A stretch of 60,577 nucleotides of DNA from Hyphomicrobiaceae bacterium (GCA_008933705.1 WBUN01000030.1:1-60577), one strand, 5' to 3'. Shown: positions 27,918 through 38,282, numbered from the stretch's first letter. The notes: generated by a model from the sequence alone, not told the origin. Program-made: numbers and translations.

Positions 27918-28478
27918 CTACTCCGGAAAGCGCCTGAGCGGCTCGTCGCCGTCAACCCTGGTGCGCGCAACGTTCATCACCATCGCCAGGAAGCCATAGT
28001 AGCCGCTGATGCCGACGAGATCGATCACGCCTTGCTCGCCAAACAGCCCGCGAGCGCGGGCGTAGGTCGCATCGCTGACGCGCTTCGTGCGGTGAAGCTC
28101 GACTGAGAAGTCATAGGCGGCCGCCTCGTCCTCACCCATGACGTCGGGGCGGCGCCCTTGGGCAATCGCATCGGCGATCTCGCGTGCGAGCCCTGCCTCA
28201 AGCGCCATGGGATAGTGATAGGACCACTCGTACTGCTGGGTCCATTCGCGCGCTGTTATGAGAATCACCATCTCGCTCACGCGTTTGGGAAGCACATTAC
28301 GAAATCGTAAGTAGTCCCCCATGGCTTTTGCGCGCAGCATGACCTCGGGCGAGCGCAGCATAACCGCGAAGGGGCCGCTGACCGCGTGGCCGCGCCCGGC
28401 CTTGAACTCCTCGGCAGCCCGCCTCTGCTCGGGCGACATGTCATCCACCGGGATAGGCGGCATGCGTTCAGTCAGCAT
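27918..28478 (-). CDS. Carboxymuconolactone decarboxylase-family protein
   Basis: A 186-residue all-helical protein of the CMD/AhpD superfamily. The key helix reads VILITAREWTQQYEWSYHYPMALEAGL (about residues 71-97): the EWxxHxxxAxxAGL motif is present, but the CxxC pair of redox-active AhpD is absent, so a peroxidase role is unlikely. The C-terminal part (LVGISGYYGFLAMVMNVA) is typical of the decarboxylase-like branch. First gene of the leftward row; shares a 179-base divergent region with moxR. Substrate unknown. Confidence 0.85.
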   Translation of the reverse strand: MLTERMPPIPVDDMSPEQRRAAEEFKAGRGHAVSGPFAVMLRSPEVMLRAKAMGDYLRFRNVLPKRVSEMVILITAREWTQQYEWSYHYPMALEAGLAREIADAIAQGRRPDVMGEDEAAAYDFSVELHRTKRVSDATYARARGLFGEQGVIDLVGISGYYGFLAMVMNVARTRVDGDEPLRRFPE

Positions 28479-28657
28479 GGTGCTTCTCTTCCTTTACCCT
28501 GCGTTTGCCAGTAATGGCCGCGTCGCGCGGCATGTGACCAGCCCAAGATTTCGGCTGCGTGCCTCATTTCCGGGCCGACCACCTTAGGTGTTCATATTGT
28601 GACCATTTTTGCCAACTCAGTTTCGCATTCGGCCAAGCCAAGCGTATAGTTGAGACC

Positions 28658-29659
<1,002 letters not shown>

Positions 29660-29665
29660 CGGCGG

Positions 29666-30631
29666 GTGGCGGCGCGAGGCTCCGCGACGACAGGAACTGC
29701 GGCGGGCGCGGGCGGCGTCTATGCTCTGGAAGGCGAAGCACAGAGCTTGGCCGACCGGCTGCCTGAGCTATTGCTCGAGGCGCTGCGCGTTGCCAACACA
29801 GTGGCTCACGGCATCCACGGCCGTCGCCGGGCCGGCACGGGTGAGACCTTCTGGCAGTTCCGGCAATTCCAGGCCAGCGATCCGGCAACGGTGATCGATT
29901 GGCGCCGCTCGGCCAGCTCGGACCACCTCTATGTGCGCGAACGCGAGTGGGAGGCGGCGCACACCTTCTGGCTCTGGCCGGACGTATCGCCGTCCATGGC
30001 CTTCCGCAGCCATCTCGCCCCCACTCCTAAGCGTGACCGCGCGTTGGTCTTGACACTGGCCTTCGCCGAGCTGCTGGTGCGGGCCGGCGAGCGCGTGGCG
30101 CTCCTCGGGTTGACGCCGCCGCTGGCGAGCCGCAAGGCTACCTCGCGCATCGCCGAGGCGTTGGCCACTCATGAATCGGACGCAGCGGTGCAGATCAGCC
30201 TGCCGCCGCCGGCCCGCATGAGCCGTTTCTCGAGTGCGTTGCTGTTCGGCGACTTTCTGGACCCGCCGGAAGCGATCGCCACGCGCCTGAAGGAGATGGC
30301 GGAAGGCGGCGTTACCGGTCACATCGTGCAGATCCTGGACCCAGCCGAAGAAACCTTGGCCTACGAAGGGCGCATTGAATTCCGCTCGCCGGAAGGCGAC
30401 GAGCGTTGGATTGCCGACCGCGTCGAGACGCTGAGGCCGGCCTATCAGCGAAAGCTCGCCGCGCACCGCGCAGCCATCGAGGAGGCGACGCGGCGCATCG
30501 GCTGGTCGTTCCTGGTCCATCATACGGACCGGCCGGCCTCCGAGCCGCTGCTCACCCTCATCATGCGGCTGCAGGGCTTGGCCGGCGACTACCGCTGGAA
30601 ACCGCAGGCACAGGAAGGAGCCGCGCCATGA
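29666..30631 (+). CDS. DUF58 domain protein
   Basis: A 321-residue protein of the DUF58 family (von Willebrand A-like fold) partnered with MoxR ATPases. TFWQFRQFQASDPATVIDWRRSA (about residues 69-91) is the DUF58 core motif; REREWEAAHTFWLWPDVSPSM follows and contains the MIDAS-like DxSxS region (DVSPS). The start is a GTG at 29666, six bases after the moxR stop. The stop overlaps the next ATG (ATGA). No membrane segment. Role in the complex is inferred from operon conservation. Confidence 0.88.
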   Translation: MAARGSATTGTAAGAGGVYALEGEAQSLADRLPELLLEALRVANTVAHGIHGRRRAGTGETFWQFRQFQASDPATVIDWRRSASSDHLYVREREWEAAHTFWLWPDVSPSMAFRSHLAPTPKRDRALVLTLAFAELLVRAGERVALLGLTPPLASRKATSRIAEALATHESDAAVQISLPPPARMSRFSSALLFGDFLDPPEAIATRLKEMAEGGVTGHIVQILDPAEETLAYEGRIEFRSPEGDERWIADRVETLRPAYQRKLAAHRAAIEEATRRIGWSFLVHHTDRPASEPLLTLIMRLQGLAGDYRWKPQAQEGAAP

Positions 30632-33507
30632 CGCTCGGCGGAATCGCCTTCCTGAGCCCCTGGCTGCTCTCCGGCCTGCTGGCCCTGCCCGTCATATGGT
30701 GGCTGCTGCGGACCATTCCGCCACGGCCGCGCCGCATCGCCTTTCCGCCGACGCGCATCCTAGTCGGCATCGAGAACCGGGAGAAGACGCCGGCCCAGAC
30801 GCCTTGGTGGCTGACGCTGATCCGCATGGCCGCTGCCGCGCTGGTCATACTCGCCCTGGCCGAGCCGGTGCTGAACCCAAACAGCGAGAAGGCGCTCGGC
30901 GGCTCGGGTCCCGTCGTGATCGTCGTCGACAACGGCTGGGCGGCGGCGGCGCAATGGTCGGCGCGCATCTTCCTGATGGAGCGCCTGATCACCGAAGCGG
31001 AAGGCCAGAGCCGGGCAATCATGATCGTGCCGACGGCCAGCGCTACCCGCAGCACGGCCCTCAAGGTCGAGGCGCCGACGGCGGCACGCTCCACCGCCGC
31101 AGCGGTACAACCGCAGCCGTTCGCACCGGATCGCGCTGGCACCATTCAGGCTTTGACGGCGGCGCTCGGCAGCGGCAATACGGCCACGGTGGTCTGGCTT
31201 GCCGATGGCATCGACCATGACGGCGGCGCCCGTCAGTTCGCCGAGAAGCTGCAGCAAATCGCAGCCGGCGGCCTATCGGTGCTCGAGACCAGACCCGGCC
31301 AAGAAGCGCTGGGACTCACCGCGGGTGTCGCCAATGGCGGGCGCCTGGAAGCGCAGGTTCTCCGCGCCGACGGCAGCACGCGCCACGGCACGCTGCACGC
31401 CATGTCGGCGCGAGGCCAGCGCCTCGGCGAGGCGCCGTTCAAGCTTGAGAACGGAGAGACGCGTGCGCTTGCCAGGTTCGACCTGCCGCTGGAGCTCAGG
31501 AATCAGGTGACGCGCGTGGAGATCGCAGGGGAGCGTTCGGCCGGGGCTGTCCATCTCCTCGATGCGCGCTCGCAATGGCATCGCGTCGGCCTGCTGTCGG
31601 GCGCATCGAGCGAGCAGGCCCAACCACTGCTCGCTCCCCTCTACTACATCGAGCGGGCGCTCCAGCCATTCTCCGAGATCGCCAAGACAGAGGATGCCAA
31701 TCTGGCCTCTGCCATCGACGGCCTCATCAAGCGCAATGTCTCCGTGCTCGTGCTCGCCGACATCGGCACGCTCCCGCACGACGTGAAGGAGCGCGTCAAC
31801 CAATGGGTCAAGAAGGGCGGAGTGCTCGTGCGGTTCGCCGGCCCCCGTCTTGAGAAGGGCGGCGACGACCTGCTGCCGGCAACCCTGAGGATGGGGGCGC
31901 GCACGTTTGGCAGCGCCATGTCATGGCCGCAGCCGCAGCCGCTTGCCGCCTTCAGCGATGACAGTCTTTTCGCCGGGCTCGCAGCCCCTTCCGATGTACT
32001 CGTCAACAGCCAGGTGCTGGCCGATCCGGCGGCGCTGAGCCCCGAGGTCAAGGTGTGGGCGCGGCTCAAGGACGGCACACCGCTGGTCACTGCAGCCAGA
32101 CGCGGCGACGGTCAGCTCATCTTCTTCCACGTGACCGCCAACTCTGAGTGGTCGAACTTGCCGCTGTCGGGACTGTTCGTGGAGATGCTGCGGCGCATCG
32201 CAAGTCTCGGCAGGCTTGGCGGCGTTTCCGAGGTGCTGGTCGGCGATGGCAAGGACAACGAGGCTGCGGCAACGGCTGAGGTGCTCTCGCCGCTGCAGGT
32301 GCTGGATGGCTTCGGTCTGCTGAAGAACCCGCCGCCGACAACGCAGGCAATTGCCGCGGCCAAGATCCAGGACGCCAAGCCGAGCGCAGAGAATCCACCG
32401 GGCTACTATGGACCCGCCGGGGCACCGCGGGCGCTCAACCTCCTGACGCCGAAGAGCGCAATCAAGCCGCTGCCCGCCATGCCTTCCGGCGTCGAGCGGC
32501 GGGTCTATGAGGACGACGCGGCGCGGCCGCTCAAACCACAGCTATTGACCATCGCGCTGCTGTTGCTGTTCGCGGACATCCTGGCAGTCGTCATTCTCCA
32601 GGCAGGCGGACTGGTGCTCAGCCGTCGCATCGGTCGGGCACGACCCGCAATGCTGGCAGCAATCGCCATCGGCGCGGGCGCCGTTGTGCTCGCCACCGAT
32701 TCGGCCGGCGCGCAAAGCCCCACACCTGCTGCGCCCCGTGCCGGCGTCGGCGCGAACGACGCACGTGCCATCCAGGCCACGGCCAAGGTCACGTTCGGCT
32801 ACGTGCTGTCGGGCGACGCGGCAACCGACGAGGCTAGCCGGTTGGGGCTGATCGGCCTTGGCAAATTCCTCATCGCCCGCACCGCCGTGGAGCCGGGCGA
32901 GCCCTACGCGGTCAACATCCTCACCGACGAGATCGCCTTCTTCCCGATGCTCTACTGGCCCGTTCTCGCCAACGCTCGGCCCCTACCCGAAGCGGCACTG
33001 GCCAAGATCGACGCCTACATGAAGCAGGGCGGCATGATCGTGTTCGACACCAGGGACTACGGCCAGGGCCTGCCGACCGGCTTCAGCCTGCGCAACGACA
33101 GCACACCCCTGCAGCGGCTGCTCGGCAACCTCGACATCCCTCGCCTCGAGCCGGTGCCCGAGCAGCACGTGCTGACCAAATCGTTCTACCTGCTGCGCAG
33201 CTTCCCCGGGCGCTGGGACGGCGGACAGCTCTGGGTGCAGGCTGAGGCCCCGGCCGACAGCGATCAGGGCCGCCAGGCGCGCCGCGTCGACGGCGTCAGC
33301 TCCATTCTGGTCACATCCAACGATTTCGCCTCCGCATGGGCTCTCGATGATCGCAACCAGCCGCTCTACCCCGTCGTGCCCGGCGGAGAGCGCCAGCGCG
33401 AGATGGCCTTCCGCACAGGCGTCAACATCGTCATGTACGCGCTGACCGGCAACTACAAGACCGATCAGGTGCACGTGCCGGCGATCCTCGAGCGGCTGGG
33501 ACAGTGA
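30628..33507 (+). CDS. Large membrane protein with BatA-like N terminus and DUF4159
   Basis: A 959-residue protein. Residues 1-80 form the BatA/aerotolerance-type start with two transmembrane helices (LSPWLLSGLLALPVIWWLL and LTLIRMAAAALVILALAEPVL). A periplasmic part follows that includes vWA-like (VVIVVDNGW) and glutamine-amidotransferase-like stretches. Two more helices (LLTIALLLLFADILAVVILQA and AMLAAIAIGAGAVVLAT, about 635-695) precede the C-terminal DUF4159 domain (TFGYVLSGDAATDE.. GGMIVFDTRDYG.. TKSFYLLRSFPGRW). ATGA overlap with the DUF58 gene and a one-base overlap with the next gene indicate a tight operon. Confidence 0.88.
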   Translation: MTLGGIAFLSPWLLSGLLALPVIWWLLRTIPPRPRRIAFPPTRILVGIENREKTPAQTPWWLTLIRMAAAALVILALAEPVLNPNSEKALGGSGPVVIVVDNGWAAAAQWSARIFLMERLITEAEGQSRAIMIVPTASATRSTALKVEAPTAARSTAAAVQPQPFAPDRAGTIQALTAALGSGNTATVVWLADGIDHDGGARQFAEKLQQIAAGGLSVLETRPGQEALGLTAGVANGGRLEAQVLRADGSTRHGTLHAMSARGQRLGEAPFKLENGETRALARFDLPLELRNQVTRVEIAGERSAGAVHLLDARSQWHRVGLLSGASSEQAQPLLAPLYYIERALQPFSEIAKTEDANLASAIDGLIKRNVSVLVLADIGTLPHDVKERVNQWVKKGGVLVRFAGPRLEKGGDDLLPATLRMGARTFGSAMSWPQPQPLAAFSDDSLFAGLAAPSDVLVNSQVLADPAALSPEVKVWARLKDGTPLVTAARRGDGQLIFFHVTANSEWSNLPLSGLFVEMLRRIASLGRLGGVSEVLVGDGKDNEAAATAEVLSPLQVLDGFGLLKNPPPTTQAIAAAKIQDAKPSAENPPGYYGPAGAPRALNLLTPKSAIKPLPAMPSGVERRVYEDDAARPLKPQLLTIALLLLFADILAVVILQAGGLVLSRRIGRARPAMLAAIAIGAGAVVLATDSAGAQSPTPAAPRAGVGANDARAIQATAKVTFGYVLSGDAATDEASRLGLIGLGKFLIARTAVEPGEPYAVNILTDEIAFFPMLYWPVLANARPLPEAALAKIDAYMKQGGMIVFDTRDYGQGLPTGFSLRNDSTPLQRLLGNLDIPRLEPVPEQHVLTKSFYLLRSFPGRWDGGQLWVQAEAPADSDQGRQARRVDGVSSILVTSNDFASAWALDDRNQPLYPVVPGGERQREMAFRTGVNIVMYALTGNYKTDQVHVPAILERLGQ

Positions 33508-35672
33508 TGAGCAACTGGTCGATTGACTTCTCGCCCATGGTGCCGGGGCCTTTGTTCTGGGTCGGCGCGGTGCTCGCCGCAGCACTTGTTGCTTTGCTGC
33601 TGGTGCGCCGCAGCCGCGGTGCCCTGCTGAGAGCGCTGTCGCTCGCTGCCCTCCTGCTGGCGCTCGCCAATCCGACACTGCGGCAGGAAGAGCGCGAGAG
33701 CCTCGCCAACATCGCCATCGTCGTGCTCGACGAAAGCATGAGCCAGTCGATCGCCGGCCGGCCGGAGCAGGCGCAGGCGATCCGCAAGGAGCTCGAGACG
33801 AAGCTCGGTGGCATCGGCAATCTGCAGGTGCGCTGGGTCAGCTCGTCCAAGCCCACAGGCGATGCGGCGTCGGGCACCAATCTGTTCACGGACCTCAATA
33901 GCGCGCTCGCCAACACGCCGCCCGATCGCCTGGCCGGCGTGGTCATGATCACCGACGGCCAAGTGCACGACGTGCCCAAATCGGTGGCGGCCCTCGGCTT
34001 CGATGCCCCGGTGCACGCGCTGCTGACCGGGCGTCCAGGCGAATTCGACCGGCGTATCGAGATCATCAAGGCACCGCGCTACGGCATCGTCGGCGAGAAG
34101 AAGGAGTTGTGCGAACGCACCGGCCCCGAGCGCCCCGTGAGCGGGGAGCGCAACATTCAGTTCCGCATCGTCGAGGAAGGGCGCAGATCGCCGCCGGGCG
34201 AGACGGTACAGGTCCGGATCCGCCGCGAGGGTCGTCGCGACGAGATGCGGCGCGTGCCGATCGGGCGCATCGTCAATGCCGAGATGGATTTCCCCCATGC
34301 AGGCCAGAACATCGTTGAGATCGAGGCCGAGGGCGCGCCCGGTGAGCTGACCCTCATGAACAATCGCGCAGTGATCGTCGCCGAGGGCGTGCGCGACAAC
34401 CTGCGGGTGCTGCTCGTCTCAGGCGAGCCGCACGCGGGCGAGCGCACTTGGCGCAATCTGCTGCGCTCGGACGCCGCCGTCGACCTCGTGCACTTCACCA
34501 TTCTGCGCCCTCCGCAGAAGCAGGACGGCACGCCCATCCATCAGCTCTCTCTCATCGCCTTCCCCACCCGCGAGCTGTTCTCGGAGAAGATCAACTGCTT
34601 CGACCTGATCATCTTCGACCGCTATCAGCACCGCGATATTCTGCAGCTCCTCTACTATGAGAATATCGCCCGCTATGTGGATCAGGGCGGTGCGCTGCTG
34701 GTTGCGGCCGGCGACGATTTTGCCGGGCAGATGAGCCTGTCGCGCACGCCGCTGGCCACAGTGCTGCCGGCGACACCGACAGGGCGTCTGCTCGAGCAGC
34801 CCTTCAAGGCCAAGCTGTCCGTCGACGGCGCCAAGCATCCCGTGACGCGCGGGCTGCCGGGATCGGAGGCGACCGAACCTTCGTGGGGCCGCTGGTTCCG
34901 CCAGGTCGACGTGGTGCCGAGCCGGGGCCGTGTGGTCATGAACGGCGCCGAGAACAGACCGCTCCTGCTGCTCGACCGGAAGGGGCGCGGGCGCGTGGCG
35001 CTTCTTCTGTCGGATCATGCCTGGCTGTGGGCACGCGGCTATGAGGGCGGCGGGCCGCATACCGACCTGCTGCGCCGCCTCGCCCACTGGCTGATGAAGG
35101 AGCCGGACCTGGAAGAGGAACGGCTGCGCGCCACCGCCAAGGGTCTCAAGCTCACCATCGAGCGTCGATCCATGGAAGAGAGCGTACCGCCCGTACAGCT
35201 CTCCGCGCCCGGCGGCGAGACGACCGAGGTGGTGCTCGACAAGGCTGGCCCCGGGCTGTGGCGCGCTACCGTCGATGTGAAGGCGCCCGGCCTCTACAAG
35301 ATGCAGAGCCAGGCCCCCTCCGGACCGCTCACTGCCGTGGCCCACGCCGGCATCGAGGACGCGCGCGAGATGAGCGAGGTGACCGCGACCGAGGACAAGA
35401 TGAAAGCGCTGGTCGAAGCGACGGGCGGCGGCATGTTCTGGACGCGCGGCGGCGGTCTCCTGTCGAGCGCCAGCTCTACCGCGGTCGATCTGCCGCGCAT
35501 CTCCATGCTGGCGAACGCAAAGGTGCTGGCGGGATCCGGCTGGATGGGGCTGAAGGACCGCGAGGCCTACATCACGCGCGGCGTCAAGCTTATCCCGATG
35601 TTCACTGGCTTCCTGGCCCTGGCAGCGCTGCTCGCGCTGCTGGCCGTGACCTGGTGGCGCGAGGGACAGTAG
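33507..35672 (+). CDS. vWA/amidotransferase-like membrane protein of the moxR operon
   Basis: A 721-residue protein with an N-terminal membrane region (LFWVGAVLAAALVALLLV and ALLRALSLAALLLALANPTL), then a vWA-like domain (IAIVVLDESMSQSI and GVVMITDGQVHD, with a DxSxS-type MIDAS start reading DESMS), a beta-rich region, a class I amidotransferase-like fold (LRVLLVSGEPHAGERTWRNLL to GGALLVAAGDDF, catalytic Cys not apparent) and a C-terminal helix (MFTGFLALAALLALLAVTWW). The ATG overlaps the preceding TGA by one base; a GTG one codon earlier is an alternative. Completes the four-gene moxR operon; the substrate of the complex is unknown. Confidence 0.85.
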   Translation: MSNWSIDFSPMVPGPLFWVGAVLAAALVALLLVRRSRGALLRALSLAALLLALANPTLRQEERESLANIAIVVLDESMSQSIAGRPEQAQAIRKELETKLGGIGNLQVRWVSSSKPTGDAASGTNLFTDLNSALANTPPDRLAGVVMITDGQVHDVPKSVAALGFDAPVHALLTGRPGEFDRRIEIIKAPRYGIVGEKKELCERTGPERPVSGERNIQFRIVEEGRRSPPGETVQVRIRREGRRDEMRRVPIGRIVNAEMDFPHAGQNIVEIEAEGAPGELTLMNNRAVIVAEGVRDNLRVLLVSGEPHAGERTWRNLLRSDAAVDLVHFTILRPPQKQDGTPIHQLSLIAFPTRELFSEKINCFDLIIFDRYQHRDILQLLYYENIARYVDQGGALLVAAGDDFAGQMSLSRTPLATVLPATPTGRLLEQPFKAKLSVDGAKHPVTRGLPGSEATEPSWGRWFRQVDVVPSRGRVVMNGAENRPLLLLDRKGRGRVALLLSDHAWLWARGYEGGGPHTDLLRRLAHWLMKEPDLEEERLRATAKGLKLTIERRSMEESVPPVQLSAPGGETTEVVLDKAGPGLWRATVDVKAPGLYKMQSQAPSGPLTAVAHAGIEDAREMSEVTATEDKMKALVEATGGGMFWTRGGGLLSSASSTAVDLPRISMLANAKVLAGSGWMGLKDREAYITRGVKLIPMFTGFLALAALLALLAVTWWREGQ

Positions 35673-35718
35673 GCTTGCCGCGCCCGGACCGCCGCGCCGG
35701 TAGGCCCCAGGTCAGGCG

Positions 35719-36162
35719 CTACCTGCCTTCCCTGCCCGGAAATGGCCGTACAACGGCGGAAGCGGTTGCAACGGCAATCGGCGTTCCGTCGGGAAGCCGC
35801 AGCGTGCCCTGCATCTGCGCGGTGTTGGCGCCGACGCGCAGCACCTCGCCGCGCGCCAGCAGGCGCGTGACCGGCGCCGGATTGAGGAAGCTCACCGACA
35901 TCTGCAGGGTCGGTACGATGACCGTGAAGCCGCGCGAGATGCTGGCCGCTAACGCCATGGCGTCGTCGAGCATGCCGCAGATGAAGCCACCCTGCACGTT
36001 GCCCGTCGGGTTGGCGAAATCGCGCGATGGGTTGAAGGCGAACTCAGCCCAGCCCTCCGACGAGGACAGATCGATCAACTCCAGCCCCGTCAGCCTGGCG
36101 CTGGGCGGAAATCGTGAGGGGTCGCGCAGCATGGCGCGAATCTGATCGTCGGAAAAAGCCAC
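35719..36162 (-). CDS. PaaI-family hotdog thioesterase
   Basis: A 147-residue hotdog-fold protein expected to hydrolyse an acyl-CoA. The motif NPTGNVQGGFICGMLDDAMALA (about residues 54-75) carries the catalytic Asp on the long helix; the usual HGG is QGG here, so the family His is replaced. FAFSDDQ lies at the start. I chose the GTG at 36162 because GAGGAGGG lies about nine bases upstream; an ATG 17 codons earlier lacks support. Convergent with the vWA gene and divergent from rtcB. Confidence 0.8.
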   Translation of the reverse strand: MAFSDDQIRAMLRDPSRFPPSARLTGLELIDLSSSEGWAEFAFNPSRDFANPTGNVQGGFICGMLDDAMALAASISRGFTVIVPTLQMSVSFLNPAPVTRLLARGEVLRVGANTAQMQGTLRLPDGTPIAVATASAVVRPFPGREGR

Positions 36163-36386
36163 GGGCGCGTTTCCCTCCTCATTCCGGCTCGTCGTCGACA
36201 GGCAAGAGGCCATATCGCGACTGCGGTTTGCCGGCAACTGCATGCGGCATGCACGGCGGACGATCCGGCACGCATCGCAATTTTGACGCAGTCGTGCGTA
36301 TTGTGCGCTGCCGCCGCGTCGTGCGGCATCGGTGAAGCACAAGAATTGCCCTGGCCGCCCCGGCGGCCTGCTGGATGGAGGTCGAC
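36163..36386. other. Divergent region between thioesterase gene and rtcB operon
   Basis: About 220 bases before the possible leader ORF. It contains GGCCGCC/GGCGGCC arms at about 36354-36369 just before the leader Shine-Dalgarno. I looked for a sigma-54 -24/-12 element, as drives rtcBA in E. coli, and found no convincing match. Confidence 0.4.
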
Positions 36387-36500
36387 ATGAGGAAGATCAC
36401 TCTGATCCCGGCGCCCGGCGCCAAGCCTCGTTCGTTCTCGACCCCATTCACCTGTGAGACCCCATGGGCAATTATCCGTTCTCGTATGACGGCGGACTAA
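36387..36500 (+). CDS. Possible 37-residue leader ORF overlapping the rtcB start
   Basis: ATG at 36387 has an excellent Shine-Dalgarno (GGAGG at 36377-36381, five-base spacing) and an open frame to TAA at 36500, passing through the rtcB ATG at 36464 in another frame. It begins MRKITLIPAPGAKPRSFSTP and has no recognisable domain. The rtcB ATG itself has only a weak ribosome site, so translation of this frame could deliver ribosomes to rtcB, or it could be a short leader peptide that senses ribosome state. Coding status is uncertain. Confidence 0.35.
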   Translation: MRKITLIPAPGAKPRSFSTPFTCETPWAIIRSRMTAD

Positions 36501-37615
36501 CCGAAACCACCGTCCGCCTTTTTGCATCCAAGAGCACGTGGATCGAAGGAGCTGCGGTCCAGCAGCTCGAGACCACGGCCAAGCTGCCGGGCATGAAGCT
36601 CGCCTGCGGCTTTCCCGACCTGCATCCCGGCAAGGGCTTCCCCGTCGGCGCCGCTTTCGTCAGCGAGGGGATGTTCCACCCGGTGCTTGCCGGCAACGAC
36701 ATCGGCTGCGCCATGGGCTTCTGGCAGACCGATCTGCCGGCCCGCAAGCTCAAGCTCGATCGCTGGGCCGGCAAACTGGGCGGTCTCGACGAGCCCTGGG
36801 ACGGCGATGTCGCGGACTGGAGGGAGCGTTACGGGCTGCCCGAAAGCCCATCGGATGCAGGCCTTGGCACCATCGGCGGCGGCAACCACTTCGCCGAGTT
36901 GCAGATCGTCGAGGAGGTGCAGGACGCAGCCGCGTTCTCCGCACTCGGGCTCGACAAGGACCGCCTGGGCCTTCTCGTCCACTCAGGCTCGCGCGGGCTC
37001 GGTGAGGCCATCTACCGCGAGTTGCTGCACAAGCACGGCGCCAACGCCCTGACGGAAGACACCGACGATGCCGAGCGATACCTCGCCCGGCACGCACACG
37101 CCGAGCGCTGGGCGGCGGCCAACCGCGCGCTCATCGCGGCCCGCTTTGTCGCGCAGCTCGGCGCGGAGGCTGCGCTCGTCAGCGACGTGCCGCACAACCT
37201 CGTGACGCGCGAGGCCTGGAGCGGGCGGCCTTGCTGGATCCACCGCAAGGGCGCTGCCTCCTCCCGGTGCGTCGCGGTCATGATCCCGGGCTCGCGCGGC
37301 ACGCTCAGCTACCTCGTGAAGCCGCTGGGCGATGGCGAGGGCAACGCGCATTCGCTGGCACATGGAGCTGGCCGGCGCTGGCAGCGCGGCTATGCCAAGC
37401 CGCGGCTCAGCCACAAGTACCGCGTCGCGGATCTGGAGCGCACGCCGCTGGGCTCGCGCGTCATCTGCGAGGACCGTGAACTGATCTACGAGGAGGCGCC
37501 GCAGGCCTACAAGGACATCGGCCAGATCGTCGCCGACCTGAGCACGGCCGGCCTCGCTTCCGTCATCGCCGTCTACCGCCCGCTCATCACCTACAAGACA
37601 CGGAGGCAGCCATGA
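36464..37615 (+). CDS. rtcB: RtcB2-type RNA ligase (PrfH-associated)
   Basis: GTP- and Mn-dependent RNA ligase joining 2',3'-cyclic phosphate or 3'-phosphate ends to 5'-OH ends. Conserved ligands are visible: D79 and C82 in AGNDIGCAM, H142 in GGGNHFAE, H173 in VHSGSRGLG, H244 in VPHN, and the guanylylated His in AHGAGR (H300). At 383 residues it is shorter than the canonical E. coli RtcB (408) and fits the RtcB2 subgroup. The stop overlaps the prfH ATG (ATGA). The pairing with prfH marks a ribosome-repair function rather than tRNA splicing. Confidence 0.92.
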   Translation: MGNYPFSYDGGLTETTVRLFASKSTWIEGAAVQQLETTAKLPGMKLACGFPDLHPGKGFPVGAAFVSEGMFHPVLAGNDIGCAMGFWQTDLPARKLKLDRWAGKLGGLDEPWDGDVADWRERYGLPESPSDAGLGTIGGGNHFAELQIVEEVQDAAAFSALGLDKDRLGLLVHSGSRGLGEAIYRELLHKHGANALTEDTDDAERYLARHAHAERWAAANRALIAARFVAQLGAEAALVSDVPHNLVTREAWSGRPCWIHRKGAASSRCVAVMIPGSRGTLSYLVKPLGDGEGNAHSLAHGAGRRWQRGYAKPRLSHKYRVADLERTPLGSRVICEDRELIYEEAPQAYKDIGQIVADLSTAGLASVIAVYRPLITYKTRRQP

Positions 37616-38259
37616 CCGTGACGAGAGATCGCCAGTGGCTGCTCATAACCTCCGGACGCGGTCCTGCGGAATGCGCGCTCGCCGTGGCGAAGCTGGCGCA
37701 CCGCATGGCGAGCGCCGCAAGTCTCTTGGGCTGCCGAACCGAGATCATCGATGCGATGCAGGGACCGGAGAGGGGCACGTTCGCCTCGCTGCTGATTGCC
37801 GTGGACGGCGAACGCGCGCAAGCCTTTGCCGCAAGCTGGAGCGGCACACATCTTTGGATTTGCCAAAGCCCATTCCGGCCGCATCACAAGCGCAAGAATT
37901 GGTTCGTAGGCGTTGAGCACATTGCACCCGCAAAGGACATCGATGACGTGCTGCGCGTCAGCGATGTCGCCTTCGAAGCTATGCGCAGCTCGGGGCCGGG
38001 CGGCCAGCACGTCAACACCACGGCCAGCGCCGTTCGTGCCAAGCACAAGCCGACCGGGCTCGTCGCCGTAGCGCGCGAGGAGCGCTCGCAACACATGAAC
38101 AAGCGGCTGGCCTTGGCGCGGCTGGCGGCCGCGCTCGAGGCCAAGACGAACGCTGCGCGCTCAGGCGTCGCGCGCGAGCGCTGGGCGAAGCACGACGCGC
38201 TCGAGCGCGGCAACGCGCAGCGCGTGTTCACAGGCTCGGAATTTGCGGAGCGTACTTGA
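37612..38259 (+). CDS. prfH: Release factor homologue PrfH
   Basis: A 215-residue release-factor-like protein with the catalytic loop SSGPGGQHVN (GGQ at 130-132) that hydrolyses peptidyl-tRNA, followed by TTASAVRAKHKPTGLVAVAREERSQHMNK as in RF1/RF2 domain 3. It lacks the codon-recognition tripeptide domain of RF1/RF2; the first 110 residues are a PrfH-specific domain (including WICQSPFRPHHKRKNWFVG). Established work on this pair indicates that PrfH releases the peptide from ribosomes cut in the 16S decoding centre and RtcB2 then seals the RNA. Translationally coupled to rtcB. Confidence 0.92.
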   Translation: MTVTRDRQWLLITSGRGPAECALAVAKLAHRMASAASLLGCRTEIIDAMQGPERGTFASLLIAVDGERAQAFAASWSGTHLWICQSPFRPHHKRKNWFVGVEHIAPAKDIDDVLRVSDVAFEAMRSSGPGGQHVNTTASAVRAKHKPTGLVAVAREERSQHMNKRLALARLAAALEAKTNAARSGVARERWAKHDALERGNAQRVFTGSEFAERT

Positions 38260-38282
38260 AGCGCTCGAGAAGCCCGGAGACG

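Noticed and set aside
36163..36386. Possible sigma-54 promoter for rtcB
   Set aside because: I found GC-rich segments but no TGGCAC-N5-TTGC-type match with correct spacing, and no RtcR-type activator gene next to it.
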